Positions 20,244 to 28,185 of a DNA stretch of 64,000 nucleotides are shown in pieces. Origin of the DNA: Labilibaculum sp. Lineage in GTDB: Bacteria > Bacteroidota > Bacteroidia > Bacteroidales > Marinifilaceae. The position numbers and the translations under genes are program-made. The DNA lies in NCBI RefSeq assembly GCF_963664555.1, contig NZ_OY761461.1:1116001-1180000 (forward strand), given 5' to 3'. Position 1 is the first letter of the stretch; every line of letters begins with the position of its first letter. Below the pieces are notes generated by a model. The model was not told the DNA's origin and ran no database searches. It was given only the letters and a program-made list of their open reading frames with translations.

Positions 20244-21131
20244 TTAGGCCGCTAATTTATAATAAGCTCTTAATTCAATTTCTTTTTCTAAAGGTGTTTT
20301 ATATCCCAAACTAGAGTGTATTCTTTTAACATTGTACCAATTTTCGATGTAATCGTATACATGGTTATATGCATGAGTAAATGATTTAAACTTGTTTCGG
20401 TATATCATTTCCGACTTGATCGTTTTAAAAAAGCTTTCAGCTACGGCATTATCCCAACAGTTTCCCTTTCTGCTCATGCTTCTGTTTATCTTATCATTAT
20501 CCATAAAAATATCCCTTATTTTATTGCAGGCATATTGAACGCCCCTATCCGAATGAAGAATAAATCCATCTATTATTTGTCTTCGCTTACGTGCAATATT
20601 CCATGCCTTAAGAACCGTGTTTTCATAGGTCATATCTTTACTTAACGACCAACCAACAACTTGTCTATCCGCCAAATCAATCATCGTTGTGAGGTAAATC
20701 CACTTGTCATTAACTCTAATATAAGTAATGTCAGATACCCATACTTTACCTAGCTGTTCAACTTTAAATTGCCGGTCAAGAGTGTTTTTTTCAATCTTAT
20801 AACCATGCTTAGAGTAAGTTGTATTAATAAATCGCTTTTTAGGCTTGAACCGAATGTTTTCTGCCTTCATTAGTTTACCAACATAAGTTCTAGATATTTT
20901 ATATCCAATCTTCTCCAATTCAACCTGAATACGCGGACTTCCATAGGTTTGTCTACTGTCTTTAAATATCTTTTTAATCTCATTTACCAGAATCGCTTTT
21001 CTTGAGTACTTCTTTTTGGTAAGTTTAATTGACTTCCAGTGGTAATATGAATTCCGGCTTACTTTTAAATGCTTACACATCTTCCCAACAGGATATATCT
21101 TTTTATGCTTATCCATAAAATTATAGATCAA
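20244..21131 (-). CDS. IS3-family transposase OrfB (DDE integrase domain)
   Basis: 295 residues from a TTG overlapping the OrfA stop, or expressed as an OrfAB fusion by -1 frameshifting as is usual in IS3 elements. An N-terminal HTH_21-like region (KMCKHLKVSRNSYYHW, and SRTYVGKLMKAENI) precedes the catalytic domain. The three acidic residues are visible: D in VWVSDITYIRV, D in FILHSDRGVQYA, and E in NCWDNAVAESFFKTIKSE. The conserved YNVKRIHSSLGYKTPLE end is present. The domain is intact and the enzyme is probably active. Confidence 0.93.
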   Translation of the reverse strand: MIYNFMDKHKKIYPVGKMCKHLKVSRNSYYHWKSIKLTKKKYSRKAILVNEIKKIFKDSRQTYGSPRIQVELEKIGYKISRTYVGKLMKAENIRFKPKKRFINTTYSKHGYKIEKNTLDRQFKVEQLGKVWVSDITYIRVNDKWIYLTTMIDLADRQVVGWSLSKDMTYENTVLKAWNIARKRRQIIDGFILHSDRGVQYACNKIRDIFMDNDKINRSMSRKGNCWDNAVAESFFKTIKSEMIYRNKFKSFTHAYNHVYDYIENWYNVKRIHSSLGYKTPLEKEIELRAYYKLAA

Positions 21132-21415
21132 TTGTCGCTCTTGGAGAAGATGCTGACCGCCTTTTTTAATATATCACGTTCTAATCTAGTTTCTTTTAAT
21201 TCTGCTCTTAACTGGGATATCTCTTGCTGTTCCGGACTTAAAGAAATATTACCTTTTCCTGTGAAAGATTCTTTATTGCTTAATGTTTCTCTTCGCCATC
21301 TTCGAATCATGCTGTCGTTTAATCCGTAATCTTCAGACACTTGCTTCGCGCTTTGTCCCGATTTAAGTAGATTCACAATCATCAACTTAAATTCTGTTTC
21401 ATAATGTTTCGCCAT
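21128..21415 (-). CDS. IS3-family transposase OrfA (HTH domain)
   Basis: 95 residues. The N-terminal helix-turn-helix (YETEFKLMIVNLLKSGQSAK, then YGLNDSMIRRWRRE) should bind the element's ends. A C-terminal leucine-heptad coiled coil (ISQLRAELKETRLERDILKK) should allow dimerisation. Its last bases overlap the start of OrfB, the arrangement used for programmed frameshifting. The start ATG lies about 39 nt inside the right end of the element. Confidence 0.92.
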   Translation of the reverse strand: MAKHYETEFKLMIVNLLKSGQSAKQVSEDYGLNDSMIRRWRRETLSNKESFTGKGNISLSPEQQEISQLRAELKETRLERDILKKAVSIFSKSDN

Positions 21416-21454
21416 AATTTAAATATAAGAATTTCGGGCGTAACCATTGTACCA

Positions 21455-21807
21455 ACAAATGTAGCATGTCCAGTTTTCCCTTAAAATGCTCAAAGCGTTC
21501 ATCCTTATAGGCTGGATTACCGGGATGAAACCTGGCTTCCAATACGGGATCATCCAGCAACAACAGGCTGTCAACATCCGTTTTCAATCGGGATAGTTTA
21601 TCCAGGTACGCCTTCACGGTATTCTTGCTTACACCCAGATCCCTGGCTATGGTTTTCTTTGGGCTTCCTTGCTGATGCAAGCGCAGTAATTGTTTGATCT
21701 GACTCATAGGTTTTGGTTTTCCAGCCATCTGCATTCGTTTTAGTGGTCATCTACTTTCTGCCACTAAAGAACCAAAACCTGTGTTATTTTGAAAAGAGGG
21801 GTCAACA
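21455..21807 (-). pseudogene. IS21-family IstA transposase, N-terminal fragment with left end of the element
   Basis: Starting at 21731, the minus strand encodes an N-terminal IstA segment (MAGKPKPMSQIKQLLRLHQQ, then KKTIARDLGVSKNTVKAYL), a sequence-specific HTH typical of IS21 transposases. It runs until the IS3 element cuts it at 21454. The likely terminal bases TGTTGACCCC begin at 21807, at the exact point where the IS5 transposase sequence breaks off. The catalytic domain, IstB and the other IS21 end are absent. This was the second element to enter the nest. Confidence 0.75.
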
Positions 21808-22472
21808 TGATCCGGAATATCCAATAGGTTTAAAAAATCCTTACGAGCTTTTCGCCGGTAGGTTCTTGGCTTTTTTTCCAGAGATAAAGCTACAGATAAA
21901 AAATCAATAACCCGTTCACTAATAATCCTTGAGTCATTTAACAAGTCATGATCTGTAGGATACTTTATCTCCTGATCTGCAACGGTGGCATCCATTTGCA
22001 ACTTGCCTCTGTTTTTAGGATTTCCCTCTTCATCCCTGTTTCTTTTGTTGTGTCCATGATCTTTCCTGGCCTCAGCACATTTAATAATCTCCTGATTGAA
22101 CTGATCAAATAATTCTGCTGACATCCTCCTTCTTATTGTAACAAACAAAGATGAATCAAAGACTGGTGCTTCTTGAAATTCACTTAAACCAAGCATGAAC
22201 TGCATGTATGGATTTTCTTTAATGGTCTCAATGGTTTCAACATCACTAAGCTTGAGCTTATGTTTTATTATCATTGCTCCAATCACTGTTTGTGGTGAAA
22301 TGCCTGTACGACCAGTCTCAGTGCTCATTGTTTTCATGTAGTAAACAGCCAAATGATCCCATGGAATGACTTCGCTTAATTTTACCCAACGATTCTCTTT
22401 TGACAGATTCCTTTCGAAAGGTGTTTTGAATTCTTCGATCGTTAATTGAGAATGAAATGAATATTTTATCAT
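21808..22472 (-). pseudogene. IS5-like transposase, N-terminal fragment
   Basis: About 220 residues from an ATG at 22472. It contains the N-terminal DUF772-like region of IS5-type transposases (GISPQTVIGAMIIKHKLKL, then ENPYMQFMLGLSEF) and the first catalytic Asp context (LQMDATVADQEIKYPTD). It breaks off at DIPDHVD, where IS21 sequence begins. The apparent extra residues up to 21747 belong to the IS21 end. The C-terminal part is at 19951-20230. Confidence 0.85.
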
Positions 22473-22657
22473 AAGTGCATGACTTTAAGATAATAAAAAC
22501 CATGCACACTTACTAGTTGAAAATAGATTAATTTACTGAACATCAAGAGATTGAATGTTTTTCAGCAAGCCCTAAGTAATGTATTGTTGAAAAATTTATA
22601 AGAGGATAGAAAGTATTGATTGGAGGTTGGTGTTAGAAAAAAAGATTTAAAAAACGA

Positions 22658-23881
22658 TTATTTCAACATCTTTTTAAGTTTATTCATATCCTTGCTCACT
22701 TTTTCATTAATCACTTTAGAATAAATTTGAGTAGTTCGAATACTTTTATGTCCAAGCATTGAACTAATAGATTCAATAGGTACTCCATTGGCTAATGTTA
22801 CTGTAGTAGCAAAAGTATGTCGAGCAATATGGAAAGTTATATTTTTATCGATTGATGTCAGGTCAGCTAATTCTTTTAAATAGGCATTTAATTTTTGATT
22901 GCTATAGTTTGGAAAAATATGGTCTTCGGTTTTCTTTCCTGGAAAATCTTCATATTTCTTCACAAGTTCAGCAGCTTTAGGAAGCAGAGGAAGATTTGAT
23001 GGAGTTTTTGTTTTTTCTCGTTCCATAATGATCCATTGATATCCGTCTATACCAATGCGGATGTTATCAGTGGTAAGGTTGGAAATATCAATATAGGCAA
23101 GGCCGGAATAACATGCAAATACAAACATATCACGAACCATATCCAAACGTTTAATCTTTATTTTAAGATTTTCCAATCTTTGTAATTCCTCTTTGGTTAT
23201 AAATTCTCGTTTTACTTCAACTAGTTTTGCTTGATATTTAGCAAAAGGATCTTTATCAAGCCACTCATTTTTAAGAGCTAGATTTATCACCTTTCTAAAG
23301 TTTTTAATGTATTTCAAAGAGCTGTTGTGATTACATTTTCGTACAGTTTTAAAATAATGCTCCAGGTCGGTAATAAAGGAATATTTAATTTGACGTAAAG
23401 GAATATCATTAATTTTATATTGATGCTTTAAGAAATTTCTAATATGATCTAGAGTTGTATCATACCTTTTTGTAGTAGCTTTTGCAAACGTGATCCCAAT
23501 TAAAGCATGCATTTGTTTGTTGTGGTATTCGAAAACTTGAAGAAGACTTCTTTGTTCTTCATCTTTTCCAAGAAATCTTAACTTTAACTTTTTTGCTGTT
23601 ACAAGCTCGCTGTTTTTAATCATTTCGGTGTGATGATCAAAGATGTTGTTTTTTAATACATCGAGAAATTTATTTAACTGAACACCTCCTTTTTTTCTGG
23701 CATTAGCTTTTCCAGCTTTATTATTCCAGTCTTCTGATGAAATTGATCTCCCTGTAGATATTTCAACACGTTCATTTTCTACAGAAATGCGAATATATAT
23801 TGGACTTTCAAGGTTTGACTTGGATTTACTTTTTCGTATTACAAAGCTGATGTCTATTGGTGTGAAGGTGTTCATGTGCAT
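22658..23881 (-). CDS. Tyrosine-type site-specific recombinase (integrase)
   Basis: 407 residues with the Bacteroidota integrase layout: an N-terminal arm-binding region (~8-100), a SAM-like core-binding domain (~110-210) and a C-terminal catalytic domain. Visible catalytic motifs are HIARH (His351, Arg354), the GHKS histidine and Tyr387 in TTQIYSKV. The first active-site Arg appears to be replaced in the sequence YSGLAYIDIS, as also happens in many Bacteroidota conjugative-element integrases (IntDOT has Ser). It lies beside the 3' end of ssrA, a classic integration target, so it is probably the integrase of an element that used that site. The natural start could be the ATG at 23875. No partner excisionase is visible. 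Confidence 0.9.
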   Translation of the reverse strand: MHMNTFTPIDISFVIRKSKSKSNLESPIYIRISVENERVEISTGRSISSEDWNNKAGKANARKKGGVQLNKFLDVLKNNIFDHHTEMIKNSELVTAKKLKLRFLGKDEEQRSLLQVFEYHNKQMHALIGITFAKATTKRYDTTLDHIRNFLKHQYKINDIPLRQIKYSFITDLEHYFKTVRKCNHNSSLKYIKNFRKVINLALKNEWLDKDPFAKYQAKLVEVKREFITKEELQRLENLKIKIKRLDMVRDMFVFACYSGLAYIDISNLTTDNIRIGIDGYQWIIMEREKTKTPSNLPLLPKAAELVKKYEDFPGKKTEDHIFPNYSNQKLNAYLKELADLTSIDKNITFHIARHTFATTVTLANGVPIESISSMLGHKSIRTTQIYSKVINEKVSKDMNKLKKMLK

Positions 23882-24115
23882 CCATTTAAAATTGTTTTAT
23901 AATCTTGAGAAAGAAAAATAAGAGATTTACTCACTCAAATTACGAAAAAATCCTATAAATGTCAATTGAAAAAATGAAGTTAGTTACTTTTAATTTGTTT
24001 TTATACAGTTTGTTATGAGATTTCTGGTGAGTAGATTTGGAAAGTGGAGTTACTCACCAGAAAGTTCACTTACCTATTGCTTTTTATTGAGTTTAAATGA
24101 TGTGGTAATAAATAA

Positions 24116-24149
24116 AAAAGACTGTAAATCAGTGAATTTACAGTCTTTT
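24116..24149 (-). terminator. Terminator of ssrA
   Basis: A 14-bp perfect stem (AAAAGACTGTAAAT / ATTTACAGTCTTTT) with a 6-nt loop. On the minus strand it ends in a T run, placed 24 bp after the tmRNA 3' end. Confidence 0.85.
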
Positions 24150-24172
24150 AGTTCTATTTAACCTCAAAATTG

Positions 24173-24571
24173 TGGAGCTGCAGGGAATCGAACCCTGGTC
24201 CAAACACGCGATCAATAAGCTTTCTACATGTGTAGTGATTTATTAATTTTCGTATAAAGTTAGGGAAAGCACACCCGAGACTTTATCTTATCTTCTTAAT
24301 TTCGCCCACTCCCCAAAGCCTGAAGTAGACTAACCTCGAATTGATAGCATCCAATTACTTACCGGAACAAGGTGGAACCATAAGCTGGATGTCTCGTCTC
24401 CACTCCTAGAGTAGTGATAAAGTGTAATCTACTAAAATTCGATTACGCAGCAAGAGCGTAGTTATTTTCGCCAATTAAAAAGTTTGATATCCGATATTTA
24501 CGAGCTGGAATAACAACGCTCGACATGCTTACATATTAATTCATCATGCTGTCAAAATCCACGTCAGCCCC
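24173..24571 (-). ncRNA. ssrA: tmRNA
   Basis: About 399 nt. The minus strand begins GGGGCTGA and ends GCAGCTCCA, which pair as the tRNA-like acceptor stem, with the T-arm GGTTCGATTCC near the 3' end. The tag reading frame at 24472-24443 (GGCGAAAATAAC...) encodes GENNYALAA followed by TAA, a typical Bacteroidota degradation tag. CCA is not encoded. The RNA rescues stalled ribosomes together with SmpB. A weak promoter-like TAATTTTA lies just upstream (24582-24589), one base off the consensus. Confidence 0.97.
24443..24472 (-). other. tmRNA proteolysis-tag reading frame (GENNYALAA)
   Basis: Nine codons plus TAA inside ssrA. The C-terminal ALAA is the usual ClpXP recognition end. Confidence 0.93.
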
Positions 24572-24881
24572 AGAATCGATGTAAAATTAGTAAAATTCAC
24601 ACATTTCACATGATTTTTTCATAGAAACCTTTCGGGATATGTATTAAATTTAATCTTATATCGATAGATATTTAGGGATCAATCACAAACAAGGTCTACT
24701 TAATGTGATTTTATGATGTGTATCGGGAGATAATAGATTCAAGAATTACTAAATAAAGTGTTTGACATCTGAGGTGTTCGTAAATCAATTCAGTGGAATG
24801 TGGATAATCGTTCTTTTTATTGTTATCTTAATACTCATTACCAGCATAATATCAAACACTTGCTTATAAAAAAGGAATCGT
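24572..24881. other. Intergenic region between ssrA and the dehydrogenase gene
   Basis: 310 bp, AT-rich, between divergently transcribed genes. Apart from the weak ssrA promoter candidate, no open frame, hairpin or repeat stands out. Confidence 0.5.
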
Positions 24882-26114
24882 ATGAACAAAAGAATTAGAA
24901 TTGGAGTTCTTAGGGAAACTAAAAATCCACCTGATAGAAGAGTTGCAATACCGCCGGTAACAGGCTTGCAGATTCTCAATAGATATCCTAATGTTAGTAT
25001 ATTTATTCAGCCGAGTGATATTCGTTGCTTTACTGATTCTGAATACCGGGAGCAAGGATATTTTTTAACGGATGATTTGCGTGATTGTGATATTTTGATT
25101 GGAGTGAAAGAAGTTTCTATTCCAACTTTAATTCCAAATAAAATTTATTTGTTTTTTTCTCATACAGCAAAACAGCAAGCTTATAATCGTGAATTATTGC
25201 AGCAAATAGTCAAAAAAAATATAACCCTGATTGATTATGAGTATTTAAAGGACAATCAGAATAGACGTTTGGTCGCTTTTGGACATTGGGCAGGTGTTGT
25301 GGGCGCGTATAAAGCTCTTAGAGCAAGAGGTGTGCGTACCGATTTTTTCGATTTACCGCCAGCTAGTTATTGTAAGGATATGGAGGAGATGTATTTGCAT
25401 CTGAAAAAGATTAGTTTAAAACCCATAAAAATATTGATTACCGGCGGAGGTCGTGTTGCAATGGGGGCAATGCAGACTCTTCGTGTTTTGAATTTGAAAG
25501 AGGTTACACCGGAACAATTTTTACATGAAAATTTTAATGAGCCTGTTGTTTGCCGAATTGATCCGGAACACTATGTGGCACGTAAAGACGGAGGTGAATT
25601 TAATTTAAAGGATTTTTACGATAATCCGGAAATGTACCGATCAACATTTAAGCCTTTTACTAAAGTGACAGATTTGTTTATTGCCTGTCATTATTGGGAT
25701 CCGAAATCGCCTAAATTTTTACTTCCGGAAGATTACAAAGAAGATGATTTTAAAATTTCGGTAATTGCAGATGTAAGCTGTGATTTAAATGGTCCTATTG
25801 CATCAACATTGCGGGCTTCAACAATTGCTTCGTCGTTTTATGGATATGATCGGTTTAATGAAGAAGAGGCGATTCCTTTTGTGGATAAAAGGAATGTAAC
25901 TGTTATGGCTGTGGATAATTTACCTGGTGAATTGCCTCGTGATTCATCAATCGATTTTGGAGAGGCTTTGTGTCAGAATGTCTATGATTATCTTTTAGGT
26001 GAGGATTCTGATGGTGTGATAGAACGGGCTACCATTGTAAAAAATGGCAGGCTGACTCCCCAGTTTGCTTATCTTCATGCTTATTTGGAAGGGGAGGATG
26101 CTGTAAAAGTTTAA
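24882..26114 (+). CDS. Saccharopine dehydrogenase-like NAD(P)-dependent oxidoreductase
   Basis: 410 residues of the alanine dehydrogenase/PNT superfamily. The N-terminal substrate domain begins IRIGVLRETKNPPDRRVA, typical of lysine-forming saccharopine dehydrogenase (LYS1 type). A Rossmann-type segment at ~187 reads TGGGRVAMGAM. The family interconverts saccharopine with lysine and 2-oxoglutarate, or carries out related amino-acid dehydrogenations. Bacteroidota members are annotated as saccharopine dehydrogenases, but their in vivo substrate is not established from sequence. The gene stands alone between ssrA and rpe, with its own terminator. ATG start at 24882. Confidence 0.82.
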   Translation: MNKRIRIGVLRETKNPPDRRVAIPPVTGLQILNRYPNVSIFIQPSDIRCFTDSEYREQGYFLTDDLRDCDILIGVKEVSIPTLIPNKIYLFFSHTAKQQAYNRELLQQIVKKNITLIDYEYLKDNQNRRLVAFGHWAGVVGAYKALRARGVRTDFFDLPPASYCKDMEEMYLHLKKISLKPIKILITGGGRVAMGAMQTLRVLNLKEVTPEQFLHENFNEPVVCRIDPEHYVARKDGGEFNLKDFYDNPEMYRSTFKPFTKVTDLFIACHYWDPKSPKFLLPEDYKEDDFKISVIADVSCDLNGPIASTLRASTIASSFYGYDRFNEEEAIPFVDKRNVTVMAVDNLPGELPRDSSIDFGEALCQNVYDYLLGEDSDGVIERATIVKNGRLTPQFAYLHAYLEGEDAVKV

Positions 26115-26118
26115 AAAG

Positions 26119-26156
26119 AAAGAGGCTGTCTCATAATTACGAAACAGCCTCTTTTT
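26119..26156 (+). terminator. Terminator after the saccharopine dehydrogenase-like gene
   Basis: Stem AGAGGCTGT / ACAGCCTCT with a 14-nt loop, then TTTTT. It lies between convergent genes and could act in both directions. Confidence 0.8.
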
Positions 26157-26237
26157 ATATGTATCCCTATTCGAGAATATTTTCAAAGGCTAATATCTCA
26201 GAATCTTAAAATTTCTTTTGAGACATCCGTTTATATT

Positions 26238-26888
26238 TTATAAATTTTTTAATTCAGTTATGGTATGATTTGGATCATCAGCTCCAAAAACAAAGCTTCC
26301 TGCAACCAAAGCATTGGCTCCAGCTTCAATTAATTTTTTTCCTGTTTCCAAATTTACACCTCCATCTATTTCAATAATAACGGAAGCGTTTTTATCCTTG
26401 ATTAATTGAGCAAGCTTTTCAACTTTAATGTAAGTGTTCTCAATAAAACTTTGTCCGCCAAAACCAGGATTTACACTCATTAAGAGAACCAAATCAATAT
26501 CAGAAATAATATCTTCTAAAACAGAAACAGGTGTGTGTGGATTAAGTGATACGCCGGCTTTCATCCCATGGCTGTGAATGTTTTGAATCGTCCGGTGAAG
26601 ATGGGTACATGCTTCGTAATGAACTGTTAGGATGTCGGCTCCAGCTTTTTTAAAAGCTTCAACATAGCGGTCCGGATCAATAATCATCAGATGAACATCC
26701 AACGGTTTTTTAGCAATTTTATTTATTTGCTCTACAACAGGCAGTCCATATGAGATGTTCGGTACAAATACTCCATCCATAATATCTAAGTGGAACCAAT
26801 CGGCCTGACTGTTGTTTACCATTTCGATATCCGCCTTTAGATTTGTGAAATCGGCAGCTAATAGTGAAGGTGAAATTAATGTTTGCAT
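26238..26888 (-). CDS. rpe: Ribulose-phosphate 3-epimerase
   Basis: 216-residue TIM barrel that interconverts ribulose 5-phosphate and xylulose 5-phosphate in the pentose phosphate pathway. Signature motifs are present: SPSLLAADF at the N-terminus, WFHLDIMDGVFVPN with the metal-ligand His33 and Asp35, VHLMI, SVNPGFGGQSF, and the C-terminal IEIDGGVN and LVAGSFVFG. The length is normal. It has its own Bacteroidota-type promoter just upstream and follows the sigma-factor gene on the same strand. Confidence 0.97.
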   Translation of the reverse strand: MQTLISPSLLAADFTNLKADIEMVNNSQADWFHLDIMDGVFVPNISYGLPVVEQINKIAKKPLDVHLMIIDPDRYVEAFKKAGADILTVHYEACTHLHRTIQNIHSHGMKAGVSLNPHTPVSVLEDIISDIDLVLLMSVNPGFGGQSFIENTYIKVEKLAQLIKDKNASVIIEIDGGVNLETGKKLIEAGANALVAGSFVFGADDPNHTITELKNL

Positions 26889-26919
26889 TTGGTTGTTTAC
26901 GTTTGGTTTAAATATGGCG

Positions 26920-26953
26920 CAAATATAAGTAAAAAAGGATAAGAGGAGGCAAA
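26920..26953 (-). promoter_or_regulatory. rpe promoter (Bacteroidota type)
   Basis: The minus strand has a -7 element TATATTTG (26927-26920) and an upstream TTTG (26953-26950) separated by 22 bp, close to the TTTG-N19/20-TAnnTTTG consensus. Confidence 0.6.
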
Positions 26954-26983
26954 TGAAAATTTACCATCTATTCTTATCCTTTC
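26936..26983 (-). terminator. Candidate terminator of the sigma-factor gene
   Basis: The minus strand reads AAAGGATAAGA, a loop of about 26 nt, then TCTTATCCTTTTTT. The long loop makes it less certain, and it overlaps the rpe promoter. Confidence 0.5.
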
Positions 26984-27004
26984 TTTTCACCCTAAAATAA
27001 ATAT

Positions 27005-27871
27005 TTATTCTCCTAAATAAGTTTTTAGTATTTTACTTCTAAATGTTGTCTTCATTCGCTTGATTGCCTTCTCTTTAATTTGGCGGACCCGTTCTCGTGT
27101 TAAGCCAAATTCTTTTCCAATTTCTTCAAGAGAATAAGGAGGCTTTTCATTTAAGCCAAAATACAATCTTATAATAGCTGCCTCCCTTTTCGAAAGTGTT
27201 GATAAGGAACGATCAATTTCTTTGCGAAGTGAATCTCGAATTAGTTTTTTATCCGGACTAATTTCATCATTGCTAAGCAATATATCGTAAAGAGTATTCT
27301 CTTCGTCAGGATTTATTGGAGCATCCATAGAGATGTGTCTTCCAGAAGCCTTAAGTGCTTCTTTTACATCTTTTGGGCTCATCTCCAAAATAATAGCAAT
27401 TTCTTCAGGAGAGGGTTCGCGCTGATATTCCTGCTCCAGTTGAGCGAATGTTTTGTTGATTTTATTAATAGAACCAATTTTATTTAACGGCAAACGAACA
27501 ATTCGGGCTTGCTCGGCTAATGCTTGTAAAATGGATTGTCTGATCCACCAAACAGCATATGATATGAATTTAAAACCTCTGGTCTCATCAAATCTTTGAG
27601 CCGCTTTTATTAGTCCCAAGTTTCCTTCATTAATCAAATCGGGCAGACTAAGGCCTTGGTTTTGATATTGCTTTGATACGGAAACAACAAAACGTAGATT
27701 GCATTTAATAAGTCGATCCAGAGCTTTTTTATTACCTTTTTTGATCTCCCTGGCAAGTTGAACCTCTTCTTCTGCAGAAATAAGATCGACCTTTCCAATT
27801 TCATGAAGATACTTGTCGAGTGAGGGAGTCTCTCTGTTGGTTACCTGTTTAGTAATTTTTAGCTGTCTCAT
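27005..27871 (-). CDS. rpoD: Primary RNA polymerase sigma factor (RpoD/SigA-like)
   Basis: 288 residues from the ATG at 27871 ([19 protein letters not shown]), the canonical start of Bacteroidota housekeeping sigma factors; an in-frame ATG at 27940 adds 23 atypical residues. Region 1.2 ([19 protein letters not shown]), region 2 ([20 protein letters not shown]), region 3 and region 4.2 with its HTH ([20 protein letters not shown]) are complete. The long N-terminal region 1.1 of E. coli RpoD is absent, which is normal in this phylum. It would direct recognition of the TTTG/TAnnTTTG promoters found in this window. Confidence 0.95.
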   Translation of the reverse strand: MRQLKITKQVTNRETPSLDKYLHEIGKVDLISAEEEVQLAREIKKGNKKALDRLIKCNLRFVVSVSKQYQNQGLSLPDLINEGNLGLIKAAQRFDETRGFKFISYAVWWIRQSILQALAEQARIVRLPLNKIGSINKINKTFAQLEQEYQREPSPEEIAIILEMSPKDVKEALKASGRHISMDAPINPDEENTLYDILLSNDEISPDKKLIRDSLRKEIDRSLSTLSKREAAIIRLYFGLNEKPPYSLEEIGKEFGLTRERVRQIKEKAIKRMKTTFRSKILKTYLGE

Positions 27872-28185
27872 AGTGGGTTTTGAATGGTATTTATATACGA
27901 GTGGGTTATTCTCGTTTATATTTAAATATAGCAAAATCATTTTGAAAAAGAAATTTGCAGCGCTTTCAAAAGGTTTATTTTGAGATTAATAAACTTATAT
28001 TGCGACATCAGGCATCAATTTGAATAATAAAATCATTTATTTTTTGTGATTTATAACTAATTCCGTAATATTGCAATTGAATTCAGATTAATTCTTCTCA
28101 TTTAGAGGTCGAAAGATCAGGTTCCCAATTGTTCAAAACAATTTCTATCTAAAAAAATCACCCGAAAAATATTAATATATCATTT
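27872..28185. other. Divergent intergenic region between rpoD and rho
   Basis: About 314 bp, AT-rich. It must hold both promoters and the rho leader, but no clear TAnnTTTG with a matching upstream TTTG was found, and no strong hairpin. The rho leader could carry autoregulatory signals; none is evident. Confidence 0.4.

Larger units (their letters stand above)
20231..21454 (-). mobile_element. Complete IS3-family (IS150-like) insertion sequence
   Basis: The 1224-bp element begins with TGGTACAAAA at 20231 and ends with TTGTACCA at 21454, short inverted ends starting TG and ending CA as usual for IS3. It encodes overlapping OrfA and OrfB on the minus strand. The flanks differ (IS5 transposase 3' part on one side, IS21 DNA on the other) and no target duplication is visible. 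This suggests that an adjacent deletion followed insertion. Confidence 0.85.
19942..22577. mobile_element. IS5-family-like element (nest host) with 4-bp AAGT target duplication
   Basis: Imperfect inverted repeats lie at 19946-19962 (AGGGTTTACTGAAAAAC) and 22557-22573 (GTTTTTCAGCAAGCCCT); 15 of 17 positions are complementary. They are flanked by the direct repeat AAGT at 19942-19945 and 22574-22577, a typical IS5-type target duplication. The interior carries the two ends of one transposase gene, on the minus strand. Its middle has been replaced by an IS21-family fragment (21455-21807) and a complete IS3-family element (20231-21454). The element is therefore dead as an autonomous transposon, although both ends survive. 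Confidence 0.85.

Noticed and set aside
21713..21910. Plus-strand open frame across the IS21/IS5 junction
   Set aside because: It crosses two transposon fragments in antisense and has no independent support.
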